Source: Chamaelirium japonicum
Taxonomy: Eukaryota; Streptophyta; Magnoliopsida; Liliales; Melanthiaceae
NCBI GenBank assembly: GCA_947650365.1
Contig: OX393553.1
Location: 66,095,611-66,159,610 of the forward strand
Reading direction: 5' to 3'
Length of the DNA stretch: 64,000 bases
Within the stretch, counting starts at the first letter, position 1, and each line of letters begins with the position of its first letter. This document shows, piece by piece, positions 1 through 13,340 of this stretch. The notes beneath the pieces were generated by a model. The model saw nothing but the letters and a program-made list of their open reading frames with translations, made no database searches and was not told where the DNA came from. The position numbers were made by a program, and so were the translations under genes.

Positions 1-1988
<1,988 letters not shown>

Positions 1989-2632
1989 TGTGGGTGCAAA
2001 TTTTGGCCAAAAGCCCCGCAATGGGGCCCACTAGCTCAGCCTGGAGGGTCCTCCGAGACGACGATGGGACCCACCAGGTCTGCCTGGGGGGTCAACAGAG
2101 ACGACGACGGGACCCACCAGCCATAAAGACGACGACTGGACCTATCAGCCCTGCCTGGGGGGTCCCCAGAGACGACGACAGGACCCACCAACCCCGCCGG
2201 GATTCAGACGACAGCTCTAGAAACCGTCCCCTACCCCAGTTCCTTTCCAGAAAACTCTATAAATAGCAGACCCCGCGAGTGTAATAGATCGGATATCTGA
2301 TTTCTTAATCGGACTTTTGAAAATCCAGTGCTCTTACGTCCCAACCCTTCGATCTCTTTTCGAAGAGATTCAAGTGACACTCGGCCTATCGAGGTCACTT
2401 CGACCCAAGTATTAGTGAATTCAGGTTGTTCCTTACAGCATGGAGATGTAGGCTTCGACTGAACTCCGAGATCACATCTCGTGTCAACTCTCAACTGATC
2501 TCTCTCAACTTATCTATTCTGAATCTAAACCAACAACCTTTCGACTACTTTGAAACTCTCGATCAGATTTTCGACTCAACTCGATTGACTGGTTGGGCGG
2601 AGTCTTCGGGTCGGCACAGAGATCAACCCCCA
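1989..2632 (+). mobile_element. Tat-clade LTR (solo or detached), plus orientation
   Basis: It begins TGTGGGTGCAAATTTTGG and ends CAACCCCCA. It matches, in opposite orientation, the LTR at 32870-33723 in the start, the TATA segment (CTATAAATAGCAGA near 2258), the TCTTCGGGTCGGCAC tail and the internal GGGACCCACC repeats (about four diverged units here). No matching second LTR for this copy is in the window. Confidence 0.8.
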
Positions 2633-3950
2633 TAGTTTGGATTTTCTACTGATCGGTCAAAGTTGTCCGATCGGGTGCTTTCAACCGGTGGGACTTGGGG
2701 CGATCGGGCAAAAAACCATATTTTTTGCCCGATCCTTTGGAAATTCACCCGATCATCTGCCTGTCGATCGCGTGGAGTCTTCAACCAATCGGTCAAAGTC
2801 AACCGATCGGGTATCTTCTATCGATCGATCAAAATTGTCCGATCGGGTGCTTTCAACCTATGGGCCTTGGGGCGATCGAGCAAAAAACGATATTTTTCGC
2901 CCGATCCTATGAAAATTCACCTGATCATTTTCCTGTTGATCCGGTGAAGTCTTCGACCAATCAGTCAAAGTTGATCGATCGGGTATCTTCCTTCGATCGG
3001 TCAAAGTTGTTCGATCGGGTGCTTTCAACCGGTAGGACTTGGGGCGATCGGGCAAAATATTTTTCAATCGATCCTTTCGAAATTCACCCGATCGTCTGTC
3101 TGTCGATCAAGTGAAATCTTTTTGGCTGATCAGTCAAAATTGATCGATCGGATATTTTCAACCGGTGGAACATGGGGCGATCGGGTAAAAAACTATGTTT
3201 TTTTGCTCGATCCTTTGAAAATTCACCCGATCGTCTGCCTGTCGATCGGGTGAGGTCTTTTTGGCCGATCGGTCAAAATTGAGCGATCGGATATGTTCAA
3301 CCGGTGGAACTTGGGGCAATCGGGCAAAAAACCATGATTTTCGCCCGATCCTTTGGAAATTAACCCAATCGTCTGCCTGTCATCGGGTGAAGGCTTCGAC
3401 CGATCGGTCAAAGTTGACCAATCGAGAACTTCTTCCGATCGATCAAAGTTGTCCGATCGGATGCTTTCAACCGGTGGGACTTGGGGCGATCGGTCAAAAA
3501 ACTATGTTTTTTGTCAGATCCTTTAGAAATCCATCCGATCGTTTGCCTGTAGATTGGGTGAAGTCTTCGACCGATCGGTCAAAGTTGACCAATTGGGTAT
3601 GTTCTTCCGATTGGTCAAAGTTGTCCGATCAGGTGCTTTCAACCGGTGAGACTTAGGGCGATCGGCCAAAAAATCATGTTTTTCGCCCGATACTTTATAA
3701 ACTCACCTGATCGTTTGCCTGTCAATTGGGTGAAATCTTTTTTGGCCGATCAGTTAAAATGGACCGATTGGATATTTTCAACCGGTGGAACTTGGGGCGA
3801 TCTGGCAAAAAACCATGTTTTTTGCTAGATCCTTTGGAAATTCACCCGATCGTCTGCTTGTCGATCGGGTGAAGTCTTTTTGGCTGATCCTTTGAAATTT
3901 CACCCGATCGTCTACCTGTCGATCAGGTTAGGTGGAGTTGGCATTTCGTC
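2633..3950. repeat. Tandem array with GATCGG-rich units of about 140-175 bp
   Basis: About eight diverged units each contain TTTCAACCGGTG, a GATCGGGCAAAAAACCATG-like block and short palindromes such as CCGATCGG. The units resemble those of the array at 33840-35520, the 3' non-coding array of a Tat element, in the same orientation. Such hypervariable 3' arrays are known in plant Tat/Ogre-type elements. Confidence 0.85.
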
Positions 3951-4104
3951 TCTCCCGTCGTTTCGTCTAGCTTATCGATTCGTCTGGCCTGTCGCTTCGT
4001 CATCCACTAGTCTGGTGATGCTACGTGTCACATAGAGTTTCTTGGCTGTCGATTCGTCTTGACTTCTTTGCTTTTTGCTCCTTGCTTTTTGTCAATCGGT
4101 TGCA

Positions 4105-4460
4105 ATGGCCTCCGCAAGCTGCACCAGGAACATCGTTCCCTCGAAGGTGAAGCCTTCACAGCGGGACGGGTCGAAGAAGGGGAAGGCTGCTGCTGAGCCT
4201 TCATCACCAAAGATAGCAGGGAAGGGCAAGGCCAAAGGCAGCCTCGGCAAAAGCTATCTAGGAGTCGGGTTTGTTTCTACCCCTACCAAGCCTGAGCACA
4301 TCCCCAAGTCTGATTTCATGTTGAGGCCGCTGAAGCCCTTTCTGAGGAGCTAATTTGATGCACCGGCTATCGGTGAGATATAAGAACAACGACACCCTAT
4401 ACTTCGACTATGAGTAGGATCCCGAGACGGGCAAGGTGGTCCGATATGTTCGACACAATT
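4105..4460 (+). pseudogene. Remnant of Tat-element extra ORF
   Basis: The conceptual product starts at the same MAS context as the extra ORF at 35956 and shares the basic, Lys/Gly-rich N-terminus, a GVGF motif and, further on, a LYFDYE / TGK block matching LYSDYE / SGK of that ORF. Only the two ends of the N-terminal region are represented. It is a broken fossil. Confidence 0.7.
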
Positions 4461-4469
4461 AACAACCGC

Positions 4470-5109
4470 CTTCATGAACCACCCCCATGCACCGTTGTCG
4501 CCTCCATCATGCACCACCACCGTCGACACAATTAACAACCGCCATCATGAACCACCCCCATGCACCACACTGCCACCGCTACCACTGCCACGGCCACTAC
4601 CTTGCACCACCACCACCACTGACGCCACCTTCATGCACGCCGCCACTGGCACCACCGTCGCCACAATTAACAAACGCCATCATGAACCACCCCCATGCAC
4701 CACACTGCCACTGCTACCACCGCCACGGCCACTACCTTGCACCTCCACCACCACTGCCGCCGCCTTCATGCACGCCGCCACTGTCAGCACCATTGTTGAT
4801 GCCATGCACGTACAAAGGAACTGATGATGGTTTCTCGTATAATTCCCAACGGTCACTGGACAATGGACCGCCAAAGACACACGTGTTTCTTCGGAGGCAA
4901 TATATATAAGAAGACTGTTAGGGCTTTGTTCGATCGTTTTATTACTGCGCCACGTACCAGCTGCTCTATCTCTCCCGCTCTCCACCTCTTCGCCGACTTC
5001 AACACCTAATCTCTCACTCTCTCTCTCTCTCTCTAGAACTCTCTCTCTCTCTCTCTTCAACCATCTTCACACCCTAATCTCTCTCTCATTCTCCATCCGT
5101 ATTCCGGCA
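4470..5109 (+). promoter_or_regulatory. Duplicated upstream region of the truncated paralog
   Basis: A degenerate ATGCACCACC / ACCACCGCC minisatellite (about 4480-4800) leads into a promoter-like segment with TATATATAAG at about 4903-4912, then a CT-rich leader (about 5010-5060). The whole segment is paralogous to 7355-7878. The TATA-like run is absent from the right-hand copy. Confidence 0.55.
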
Positions 5110-5275
5110 ATGGGGGACGACAACAACAGGGATTGGGTCAAGCGAGCACGAGAGAATCCCGAGATCGCCGCCGAGGTGTTGATCGCCTTATCCCTTCAGC
5201 CGTCGGCCGCCGTGAATTCGCCACAAGTTCCGGCGAGTGTCCCCAGGAGGAGGCCAAGGTCTCGAACCATAACCC
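5110..5275 (+). pseudogene. Truncated first exon of paralog of the 7879 gene
   Basis: It starts with the same ATGGGGGACGACAAC context and encodes the same MGDDN, DWVKRARENPEIAAEV and PRRRPRSRTIT blocks as the gene at 7879, with few replacements. Similarity stops abruptly just after the ACCATAAC sequence and unrelated sequence follows. The rest of the gene is missing. Confidence 0.8.
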
Positions 5276-5624
5276 GAACTCAAATTTAATTTGCCTTATT
5301 ATACGCTGAATAATTCGCACCTACGCGAGCCAGCCATACCGGTTCAAATTCAGCTTACGCCATAAAAGAAAACAAATTCAACCCGCGAAACCGACCACAC
5401 GATCACCTTCCAATCACAGACGATTTGGCCTCCCTCGATTAATTCACCACAATAAACACCGATTATTTCAGAGCATTAAATGTCGGAGAGTGTTTCATTC
5501 ATCTCATAATAATTCCACCAAATCTTTCCAGCTTCCATGCACCAATACAAAACCCCACCACCACACCCCTTCCCTCCCCCCCTCCCCACCACCACAAACC
5601 TCTCCCTCCCTCTCATCCCATATC

Positions 5625-5924
5625 TAAGCGAGAGGAGAGGCCGGGCCGGCTCTCGCCCACCCGCCAAAGAAAACCCAGCCTTTGGCCCACGCTTCGTCTC
5701 CGGCCTACACCCATGCGACGTCGTCTCCTTCTCCGACGGAACCCGTGCATCGTCATGCTACAGCCCCGGCCTACGCTCCTTATAGCTACGCCTCGGGTCC
5801 TTACGGATACGCTCCAGCGCCCGCTCCGGAGAGCGCTTCCGTGGCTGTTCCCTCCTTCTTTGTCGTTCGAGGACCGGTTGCTCTGCTCGGTGCCGTCGTC
5901 GCCTCCACCGTGTTGCTGCTCTAG
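5625..5924 (+). pseudogene. Arabinogalactan-like 3' coding fragment with GPI-type tail
   Basis: The open frame ends at TAG (5922-5924) and encodes Ala/Pro/Ser/Thr/Tyr-rich sequence with AP, SP and TP dipeptides (for example YAPAPAPESA) and a C-terminal hydrophobic run (VALLGAVVASTVLLL) like a GPI-anchor signal. These are traits of arabinogalactan-type cell-surface glycoproteins. There is no in-frame ATG: the frame opens after a stop at about 5622. So this is either a 3' exon of a spliced gene or a decayed fragment. No homologue is firmly recognised. Confidence 0.4.
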
Positions 5925-6707
5925 ATCTGAGTCCAATTGTGATTGTAGAGGCTGGGTTTTTAATTACCTTTTTATGTTTAAGTTATGTGGGTCTACTGAT
6001 GGATGGAGATCGAAGTAGCTAATGGCTATTTAAAATTTTAATAATGTTATCGTTGATAAAGGAGTAAGTGGTGGTGCTGTTTTTGTTTAACTTTAGAAGA
6101 AAACATCCTCTAAATTTTGTTAATTTGCTTCTTCTTTTTTTTTTCTTTCTGACAATGGACCCACTTCTGACCTTGGGTGACCGGTAACTACGACCCACCA
6201 ACACATAAGGGTAAAGAGGTAATTTGAAGAGGCTAAGGACTATCTCCTTACCCTTATGTAGGGTACGTGGCACGATGCCAATGGTCAGTCATCCTATTTC
6301 AGGGTAAATCGCATAAAAGACCATGAGACATCACCTTATAAATAAACACAACCATTCTATCGAGTCATATGCTTGCTTCCATGTCCAACTTAAGGGCAAG
6401 AACATACGAATTGAGACCCTGAGTAGTTCATTGAACGCAAGGCCTCCTGACCAAGAATAATAATCTTCGAAAATGAGAAGGCAATGAAGGGTCAGCCACC
6501 TTAGGTAGTAAGACAATAAATGCTGCCCTCCAATGGTTTGGCAATTGGTATGCCACCCTGTCAAAAGAATTGAAGAGTAGCATTAGTGATATCATCCATG
6601 ACTTCCTCCAATTAGCAATATAGACAAAACATTCTAGATGGTTGCGATTCATCGGAGAGTGCAATCGGGAGGGTTGCAATTCATTGGCAGGGTGCGATCC
6701 CGAGGTT

Positions 6708-6712
<5 letters not shown>
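5925..6712. other. Intergenic, with palindromic MITE-like segment
   Basis: No gene is supported. About 6165-6300 contains an imperfect inverted repeat (GGTGACCGGTAACTACGACC ... CATAAGGGTAA / TTACCCTTATG ... GGTCAGTCAT) resembling the unit at 50876-51006. Confidence 0.5.

Positions 6713-6778
<66 letters not shown>
6713..6778. repeat. (TC)n microsatellite
   Basis: About 66 bp of CT/TC dinucleotides, followed by a GGC/GACGGC-rich stretch. Confidence 0.97.
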
Positions 6779-6779
<1 letters not shown>

Positions 6780-7354
6780 GGCGACATCAGCGGCGAGCAA
6801 CAGAGGTGGCGGCGGCAGTGGCGAGCGACAGAGACGGCGACAACAGCTGCAACGACGAGTAGCTCCGACGGCGACGGTTCAGTTGTGGTTACTAGGTCTA
6901 GGGTTCATCCCATGGCCTGTAGATGTTAGGGTTTCGGTTAGGTTTAGGTTTGGCTCAGTTCGGCGGCGGCGTTCGGTGTTTCGGTTCGGTGGTTTGGTGG
7001 CGGCGTGCAGGTGTATTGCCATCGAAGGAGGTCGCTTAGGTGGCAGCGAATGTCACAACAATGACCGATGGTGGTGGTGTCGGAGTTTTCGGTCCGTCGG
7101 GGCGGGGCCGGTGTTGCCATCGAAAGTGTTTTGTTGCCAAAGGCGGTCAGCTGTGTTGTCGTAGCATACGACGGTGGGGGTGGGGATGGGAGTGGTAATG
7201 CCGTGGGGTGTCTTGCCACTGAAGGCGGCTCGCTGCATTGCTGATAGGTGTGTTACCGCCAAAGGCGGCTGGCTGCAATGCCAACAGGCACGGGCATGCA
7301 CTAGTGTTCTACGAGAAACATTGTAGACAAATCAAACCATCTCACAAACAGAAG
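6779..7354. repeat. Diverged GC-rich repeats, no gene supported
   Basis: Variants of TTGCCATCGAAGG / TTGCCAAAGGCGGC recur about every 45-100 bp between 7015 and 7290. Open frames here differ in every repeat and carry no recognisable domain. Confidence 0.45.
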
Positions 7355-7778
7355 TGTGGCCACCACCAACACCGTCATGCACCGTTGTCGCCTCCATCAT
7401 GCACTACCACCGCCGCCACAATTAACAACCGCCATCATAAACCACCCACATGCACCACACTGCCACTGCTACCACCGCCGCGGCCACTACCTTGCACCAC
7501 CACCACCACTGCCGCCACCTTCATGCACGCCGCCACTGGCAGCACCATTGTTGACGCCATGCACATACAAAAGAACGACTGATGATGGTTTCTCGTTTAA
7601 TTCCCAACGGTCACTTGATCCCAACGGTCACTAGACAATGGACCGCCAAAAAAACACGTGTTTCTTCGGCGGCAAGAGATTGTTAGGGCTCTGATCGATC
7701 GTTTTATTACTGCGCCGCGTCCCAGCTGCTCTATCTCTCCCGCTCGATCTCCACCTATTCGCCATCTTCAAACCCTAA

Positions 7779-7821
<43 letters not shown>

Positions 7822-7878
7822 AACTCTTCGACCATCTTCACACCCTAATCCCTCTCATTCTCCGTCCCTATTCCGGCA
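7355..7878 (+). promoter_or_regulatory. Upstream region and CT-rich leader of the 7879 gene
   Basis: An ACCACCGCC / ATGCACC minisatellite, then TTGTTAGGGCTCTGATCGATCG, then a CT-dinucleotide leader at 7779-7819, then CCGGCAATGGGGG at the start codon. It is paralogous to 4470-5109 but lacks the TATATATA run that the left copy has at the equivalent place. Confidence 0.55.
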
Positions 7879-9246
7879 ATGGGGGACGACAACGACAGGG
7901 ATTGGGTCAAACGAGCACGAGAGAATCCCGAGATCGCTGCCGAGGTGCTGATTGCATTATCCCGTCAGCCGCCGGCCGCCGTGAATTTGCCACAAGTTCC
8001 GGCGAGTGTCCCCAGGAGGAGGCCAAGGTCTCGGACCATAACGCTGCAGGGGATCCGAGAAGCGGAGGCAGAGCGGCAGCGAACGACCCCTGAGATGCCT
8101 CAGACCTCTGGGAACGACAAGTCCTCCAGAGCGAAGCCCCCTGCGGCGAAGCGGCCAAGGGTTGATCAGGGTCCCTCCGGCGGCGTCGGTGCCAACGCTG
8201 GTGGAGACTCAAAGGTGATGGTTCTTTCTTGGATTTCTTTCCTAATTTCCTAAGGATCAGGGGATTCGAGAAATCCCAATTTCTTTTTTCTGTTCTTCCC
8301 CATCGTTTCTTCTTTGTCTACCCCTTTTCAATCGGTTGAACAAATTAAATACAGAAAATTTCAGGAAATTTTGAATTAACAGAGATTTGGTCTTGGCTAA
8401 TTTCAGGTGATTGTGTGCCAGGCTTCTTCTTTGATACTGAGAATTCGACTCCCCAAGCCCGTCCAACAGCCACAAGATCAACTCCAGCGAATGGGTGCCG
8501 TGCAGAACTCCGAGGCTCCCATCCCAATCGGCCTTGATCACACCAGATGCCGGCCAGCAGTGCTCGAATCCCCAGCCTCCGGCTCTGACTCCGGCTCCGG
8601 CTCCGGCTCCGGCTCCGAAGGGAGGCCAAGGTCTCGGACCATAACCCTGCAGGGGATACGAGAAGCGGAGGCAGAGCGGCAGCGAACGAGCCCTGAGATG
8701 CCTCAGACCTCTGGGAACGACAAGTCCTCCAGAGCGAAGCCCCCTGCGGCGAAGCGGCCAAGGGTTGATCAGAGTCTCTCCGGCGGCGGCGGTGGCAACG
8801 CTGGTGGAGACTCAAAGGTAATGGTTCTTTCTTCCATCTTCTTTCCCAATTTCCTAAGGATCAGGGGATTCGAGAAATCCCAATTTCTTTTTTCTGTTCT
8901 TCCCCATCGTTTCTTCTTTGTCTGCCCCTTTTCAATCGGTTGAACAAATTAAATACAGAAAAAATTTCAAGAAAATTTTAATTAACAAAGATTTGGTCTT
9001 GGCTAATTTCAGGTGACTGTGTGCCAGGCTACTTCTTTGATACTGAGAATTCGACTCCCCAAGCCCGTCCAACAGCCACAAGATCAACTCCAGCGAATGG
9101 GTGCCGTGCAGAACTCCGAGGCTCCCATCCCAATCGGCCATGATCACACCAGATGCCTGCCAGCAGCGCTCGAATCCCTGGCCTCCGGCTCTGGCTCCAG
9201 TTCAGGCTCAGGCTCCGGCTCCGGCTCCGAAGGGCGGCTCAAATAA
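7879..9246 (+). CDS. Three-exon gene of unknown function, nuclear-type protein
   Basis: Predicted exons are 7879-8214, 8407-8817 and 9013-9246, joined at AAG|GT ... TTTCAG|GTG boundaries in phase 0, giving 326 residues. Exon 1 holds a charged N-terminus (DWVKRARENPEIAAEV), an Arg-rich PRRRPRSR block, and a basic PAAKRPRVD motif that resembles a monopartite nuclear localisation signal (seen again in exon 2). Exons 2 and 3 each begin V-x-VCQA, have an ILRIRLPKP segment and end in a Ser-Gly run (SGSGSGS). The start is chosen because it is conserved in the truncated paralog at 5110. I do not recognise the family. The middle exon is a fusion made by a tandem duplication (see 8021-9226). The predicted protein is disordered-looking and has no enzyme motifs. 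That both introns splice cleanly and the frame is open throughout argues for a real gene. Confidence 0.6.
8021..9226. repeat. 603-bp intragenic tandem duplication
   Basis: From the GGCCAAGGTCTCGG sequence at 8021 the DNA repeats at 8624 with near identity, through the rest of exon 1, the whole intron and most of the following exon. The two introns (192 and 195 bp) are almost the same. Each unit adds 411 coding bases (137 codons), so the frame is preserved. Confidence 0.9.
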
Positions 9247-11673
9247 CATCTAGACTCGTCTGAAGTTGTATCATTCTGTGCATGAATCACCGAGAGGTGT
9301 TAAATAGATTTATTTTGCCCACATTGAAATCATACATACTAAGGCTTTGAATTAGTTCTAAACATAGAATTCATACACTATCCCTTCTCTTCATAAATAG
9401 AAATGTATTTTATCCACATTGAAATCATAAATACTATGGTTTTGAATTAGTTCTAAACATAGAATTCATACATCTTTAAAGTTAGCTAGTGCAGAGCTTC
9501 TCCCTCTTTATACAGGAAACAAATTGGGAGTGTACACTTTCTGTTTACAATTTTTTATGACAGTGGTGTTACTGAATGCAGGCCTCATCCAAATTAATGA
9601 ATATTCCTCTGATGGCTGGGGATTTGGATGGAGACCCATCCGTTTCTATCCGCTGTTTCTTATTTCAAACTCAATGGATACTATTTATTTGTTCCGGTGG
9701 AATGAAGGGTTTCGGAACGGTAATTTATCATTCCAGTCTGTTTCTATGCTAACCGAACGCTGAACCATTGAATTACATTGGAAATAGCTAGTAATTGACG
9801 GGAAGACCACCCTAGCTCTTCTTGATGACGTTTAAGTGGAACAACGATTCCTCGTGCCTATATTTTGTATGGTGGGATGAGAAACTTATTCCTGTGAAAA
9901 CTAATACACCAATGGACTACGTTCCGTAAAGGCCGCCGCACCTTCTGGATCATCGACTCACATTAGAGGTAAGCTTCACTGTCCAACCACTTATCACTGA
10001 ACTCTAATTTTCTCCTCTTTGGTCTTTATACTTATTTGATTTGCGCGCAATTTTAGATAGAGATCGTACTAAATCAGGTGAATTTTAAAATGACTTTTAT
10101 GTGTGTGTCTCTAATTCCAAATCAATCGAGACATGTTTTAATTTTTGAGGTAATGTGCCTAGAACTAACAGTCCAACAATTGGTGGCTGATTTCATAGGC
10201 AACATATTGATCGAATCGACGGTCCAACAATTGTTCTCTTTTTCAATTCTTGTCCGGAGTAGAAGGGAAAAAAAATATCGAGAAACCACAAGAAGAATTG
10301 AAAAGTTTTTTATTTAATGCGCCATCAACTAAATTTCGTTGTATGGACAATATGTATTGTTCAATGACTTCTTTGATTCATGAGAAAAAAAGGGGTCTAA
10401 ACTAATTTTTATTCCGATAATACACCCACTTTCCTGTGGTTTTATTAATCCTATAATTCACCTTGTGACGTTTATGAACTTTACCCAAATATATCCTAAA
10501 ATAACTTTTTACTCTTTCATGGCAAATGCTTGCATGCACCATGAGTAACCCACACCAGTAAAAGCCTAGAAAATAAGATTCAATCCTTAAAGAAAAGGAA
10601 TATAGAAAAAAAAAAAAAAAAATAGGCTCCAAAACCTCATCCAAATTTTTATTTATGGCCGACATCTCTTGATTGGCAACTCTTACTTTTCATCCCCCTT
10701 GGACATAACATAAATATTTATCCCTCCCCCCCTCCCCTTTTCTCTCTCTGTCTCTCTCTCCAACCCAACCCAACCCCAAACACTTACTCCAAAACGCACA
10801 CAACCCAAATGACCACCACCAAAAATCTTTAAAATTAGGCTATGAACATAAAGAAAAATTAAAACTGCATCATTATGGATCTAAAATCACTGAAAATTAT
10901 TTTTCTAAATTAATATAAAATCCTAGCACTCTCAAATCATGATTTAGTATTTTTAATAATGAATGAAGCGTTGTTTACCAGAACACATGGTCAAACATAT
11001 ATCGATACTATATCCGACTTCTATAGTACTTGTTCATATATCATTTGAGAGCAAGGTTCAAATGTTCATTATCAGGTCTCTTATTTTCAGGAAAAAATCG
11101 ATGTGACTCAGCGATACGTCACGAACGAAACAAAGGGAAGAAGGCATATATCTGGGGGCTCAGGCTTTCCTAATTGCTATTGTCGCTCAGTCTGATAGCT
11201 TATGTGTAACAAGGCAATAAAGCTGACCGTTAGGGGCTATGGTTGTGAACCAGGCCGATACAACTCGTTTATATCAGATCTGACTCGGCTATAAGTCCGA
11301 TACCAGGCACGAGTTGTATCGGTCCCGGTCGAGTCAAGATTTATACCGGTATCAATCATTGTATCGGTGGCGGTCTATAGAATATCGATACGAACAGGCT
11401 GATTCGATTTGGTATCACCAAATATGGGAATGTGGAAACATTGCTCTCAAATGCTTTTCTTTTATTTTTTTGGTTTTACATAATTTAATGAATGGGTTAA
11501 TCAAAGTATCATGATAGTGTATCTGCAGATAAAATCATATTTCTTCTTTTATCAAACAGCATATTCTTTGGTTTTAGGAAGACTTGAGAGCTGAACAATT
11601 TTGGTGGATGTGTTAATCAAAATATCATGATACCAGTCCAATTTTTCTCATTCTTAATTTTAAAAATCTGCAG
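9247..11673. other. Downstream/intergenic stretch with short tandem duplication
   Basis: A segment with CCACATTGAAATCATA and TTTGAATTAGTTCTAAACAT is present twice (about 9308-9373 and 9407-9472), probably in the 3' untranslated region of the preceding gene. A CT/C-rich run lies near 10720-10770. About 11230-11400 carries repeated GATACAACTCG / TATCGGT motifs. No other gene is supported. Confidence 0.5.
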
Positions 11674-12216
11674 GAGATTCGAAAGTTCTTTGTTGATTAC
11701 ATGATCAACGACACCCTGGGCGTCATCTCAACCACTCACTTGGTTTATGCGGACCGCCAACCGATGATAGCCCAGAGTAGCAAATGACTCTGGCTCGCAA
11801 GCCTCCTCTCCATGGCGGTCGACTTCGCCAAAACAGGAGCTCCGGCTTAAATGCCAAAGATACTCAAACTAAAAGAGTTCCCGGATTTCATGCAACTATG
11901 GGACAGGCCGATGTACCTCTCAACCGGAGTTCTGGGAAAGCTCTACAGAGCTGCGCCTCGGGTCTTGCAATTAGTCTGAAGCACCTCAGCAATCTTCGTA
12001 TGACTGTGATCTTGAAGTAGAAGATTACGAGGGTTTTATAGAAGCTGCTGAAGGATACTATGATCGATACGCAGAGAAGCTGAGCTTCTTGATGAGCTAT
12101 TACGAGGTAGAGCACGAAAATGAGATACTGACGGGTAATTTGCGGAACCGGTCGATATATCTGTAGAGAGATAAGAACAGGTATGCTGAAATGAAGGACC
12201 GGGTGGTTCAGATGTA
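11674..12216 (+). pseudogene. RDR2: RDR2-like RNA-dependent RNA polymerase pseudogene fragment
   Basis: The conceptual translation matches the C-terminal part of the plant RNA-dependent RNA polymerase family that makes dsRNA in the siRNA pathway. Seen here: FFVDYMINDTLGVIST, HLVYADRQP, SMAVDFAKTGAP, KEFPDFM, VLGKLYRA and, further on, FIEAAEGYYDRYAEKLSFLM, EILTGNLR and RYAEMKDR. The wording (MINDTLG, AKTGAPAxMP, EILTG) is closest to RDR2 as I know it. An AG acceptor context (AAATCTGCAG) lies directly before the first block and the upstream DNA looks intronic, so this is an unprocessed copy. Broken by in-frame stops at 11785, 11848 and 11977, a +1 shift close to the last of these, and a stop at 12164. 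The upstream catalytic core is absent. Confidence 0.85.
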
Positions 12217-12420
12217 GCTATGACGTAAGCGAGTCGTACAAGATGGCGTCTGAAATAAAAATTTTATGCTAAGTTCCATAAATTGGACTTTGGCAATAGT
12301 AAATTTTGCAGAGGGTTCACTATCTGATGCTCTTGCTCTTCTTGTTGTTGAAATTGCCAATAACAGTCTCAGGGCAATTAAATTTGGCTTTGAGATAAAA
12401 ATGCCACTACATAAAAAGTA
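12217..12420. other. Unassigned spacer
   Basis: AT-rich sequence between the RDR pseudogene and a MITE. No feature seen. Confidence 0.4.
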
Positions 12421-12772
12421 GGGTAAATTACAAAAACCTCTCTTGAACTATACACAGCATTTGATATTTATCCCTCTACTTTTTTTTGAACAATTTGGTC
12501 CCTGAACTATATATGCTCCATCTGCATTAAGCTCCCTCCCTCAGCTTTTTATCCCAAAAATATATACGCCTATCAATTTCCAGAAAGGTTCAAAATTGTT
12601 TTAGGATATTTAATTTATGCTTATTTGGGCAAGGTTATTTTCGGAATAAAAGTTGACAGAGGGGGCCAAATGTAGACGAAGCATAGTTCAGGGATCAAAT
12701 TGTTCAAAAAAAAGTTGAGGGAATAATATGAAATGAGGTGTACAGTTCTTTGGAGGTTTTTGTGATTTGCCC
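12421..12772. mobile_element. MITE with inverted repeats of about 110 bp
   Basis: The left end GGGTAAATTACAAAAACCTC is complemented by the right end GAGGTTTTTGTGATTTGCCC. Inner parts of the arms also pair (TTTGAACAATTTGGTCCCTG / CAGGGATCAAATTGTTCAAA). Length 352 bp, no coding capacity. No clear target duplication. Confidence 0.85.
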
Positions 12773-13340
12773 AAAAAAATCTCCAGTTCAAGTTTGATGG
12801 AATTGGCGCAAGGGGGTGTCGGTGCGCCATCGATCATAGGTTTTGCCAATAAAATGACATCCTGTGACAATAGGGTGATCATCTTGCTAGTGGATTGTCG
12901 ACCGATCTCATGGACTGAAAGTAAAACTTACATCAAAATGATGAGGAAAGCTCCATTTGACCAGATTGATCCTTTAATTTTTGAAATGTTTTCTCTTCTT
13001 TATTTTCCAATAAGGTTTATATATCCACTTCATTAGCTAGGATGAAATCATCAATCTCTTTGTACTTGTTAATTAGGTGCATTTAGACCTTCGAACTTCT
13101 GATGTGAGCAACTTCTTTGACCCTTCTTGATTTATTCTCTATCCTCTTCATATATTACTTAGTGTTAGACCACATTTTTACATTTCTATGTATAACAATC
13201 ATTTCGATGATGGACCTTTACCAATGGGATGTCGGTACATCTATTTTCCTCAAAAAAGCGAAGAGGGAAGCATTGGAATCTTGATTTGTCTACAATGTTT
13301 CTCGTAGAACATATATCCTGAACCAAAGAAACTGGATACC
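12773..13340. other. Unassigned stretch
   Basis: No gene, repeat or RNA recognised. Short open frames lack any known domain. Confidence 0.4.

Noticed and set aside
4474-4909. His/Pro/Thr-rich open frames
   Set aside because: They come from the ACCACC/ATGCACC minisatellite, present again at 7356-7634.
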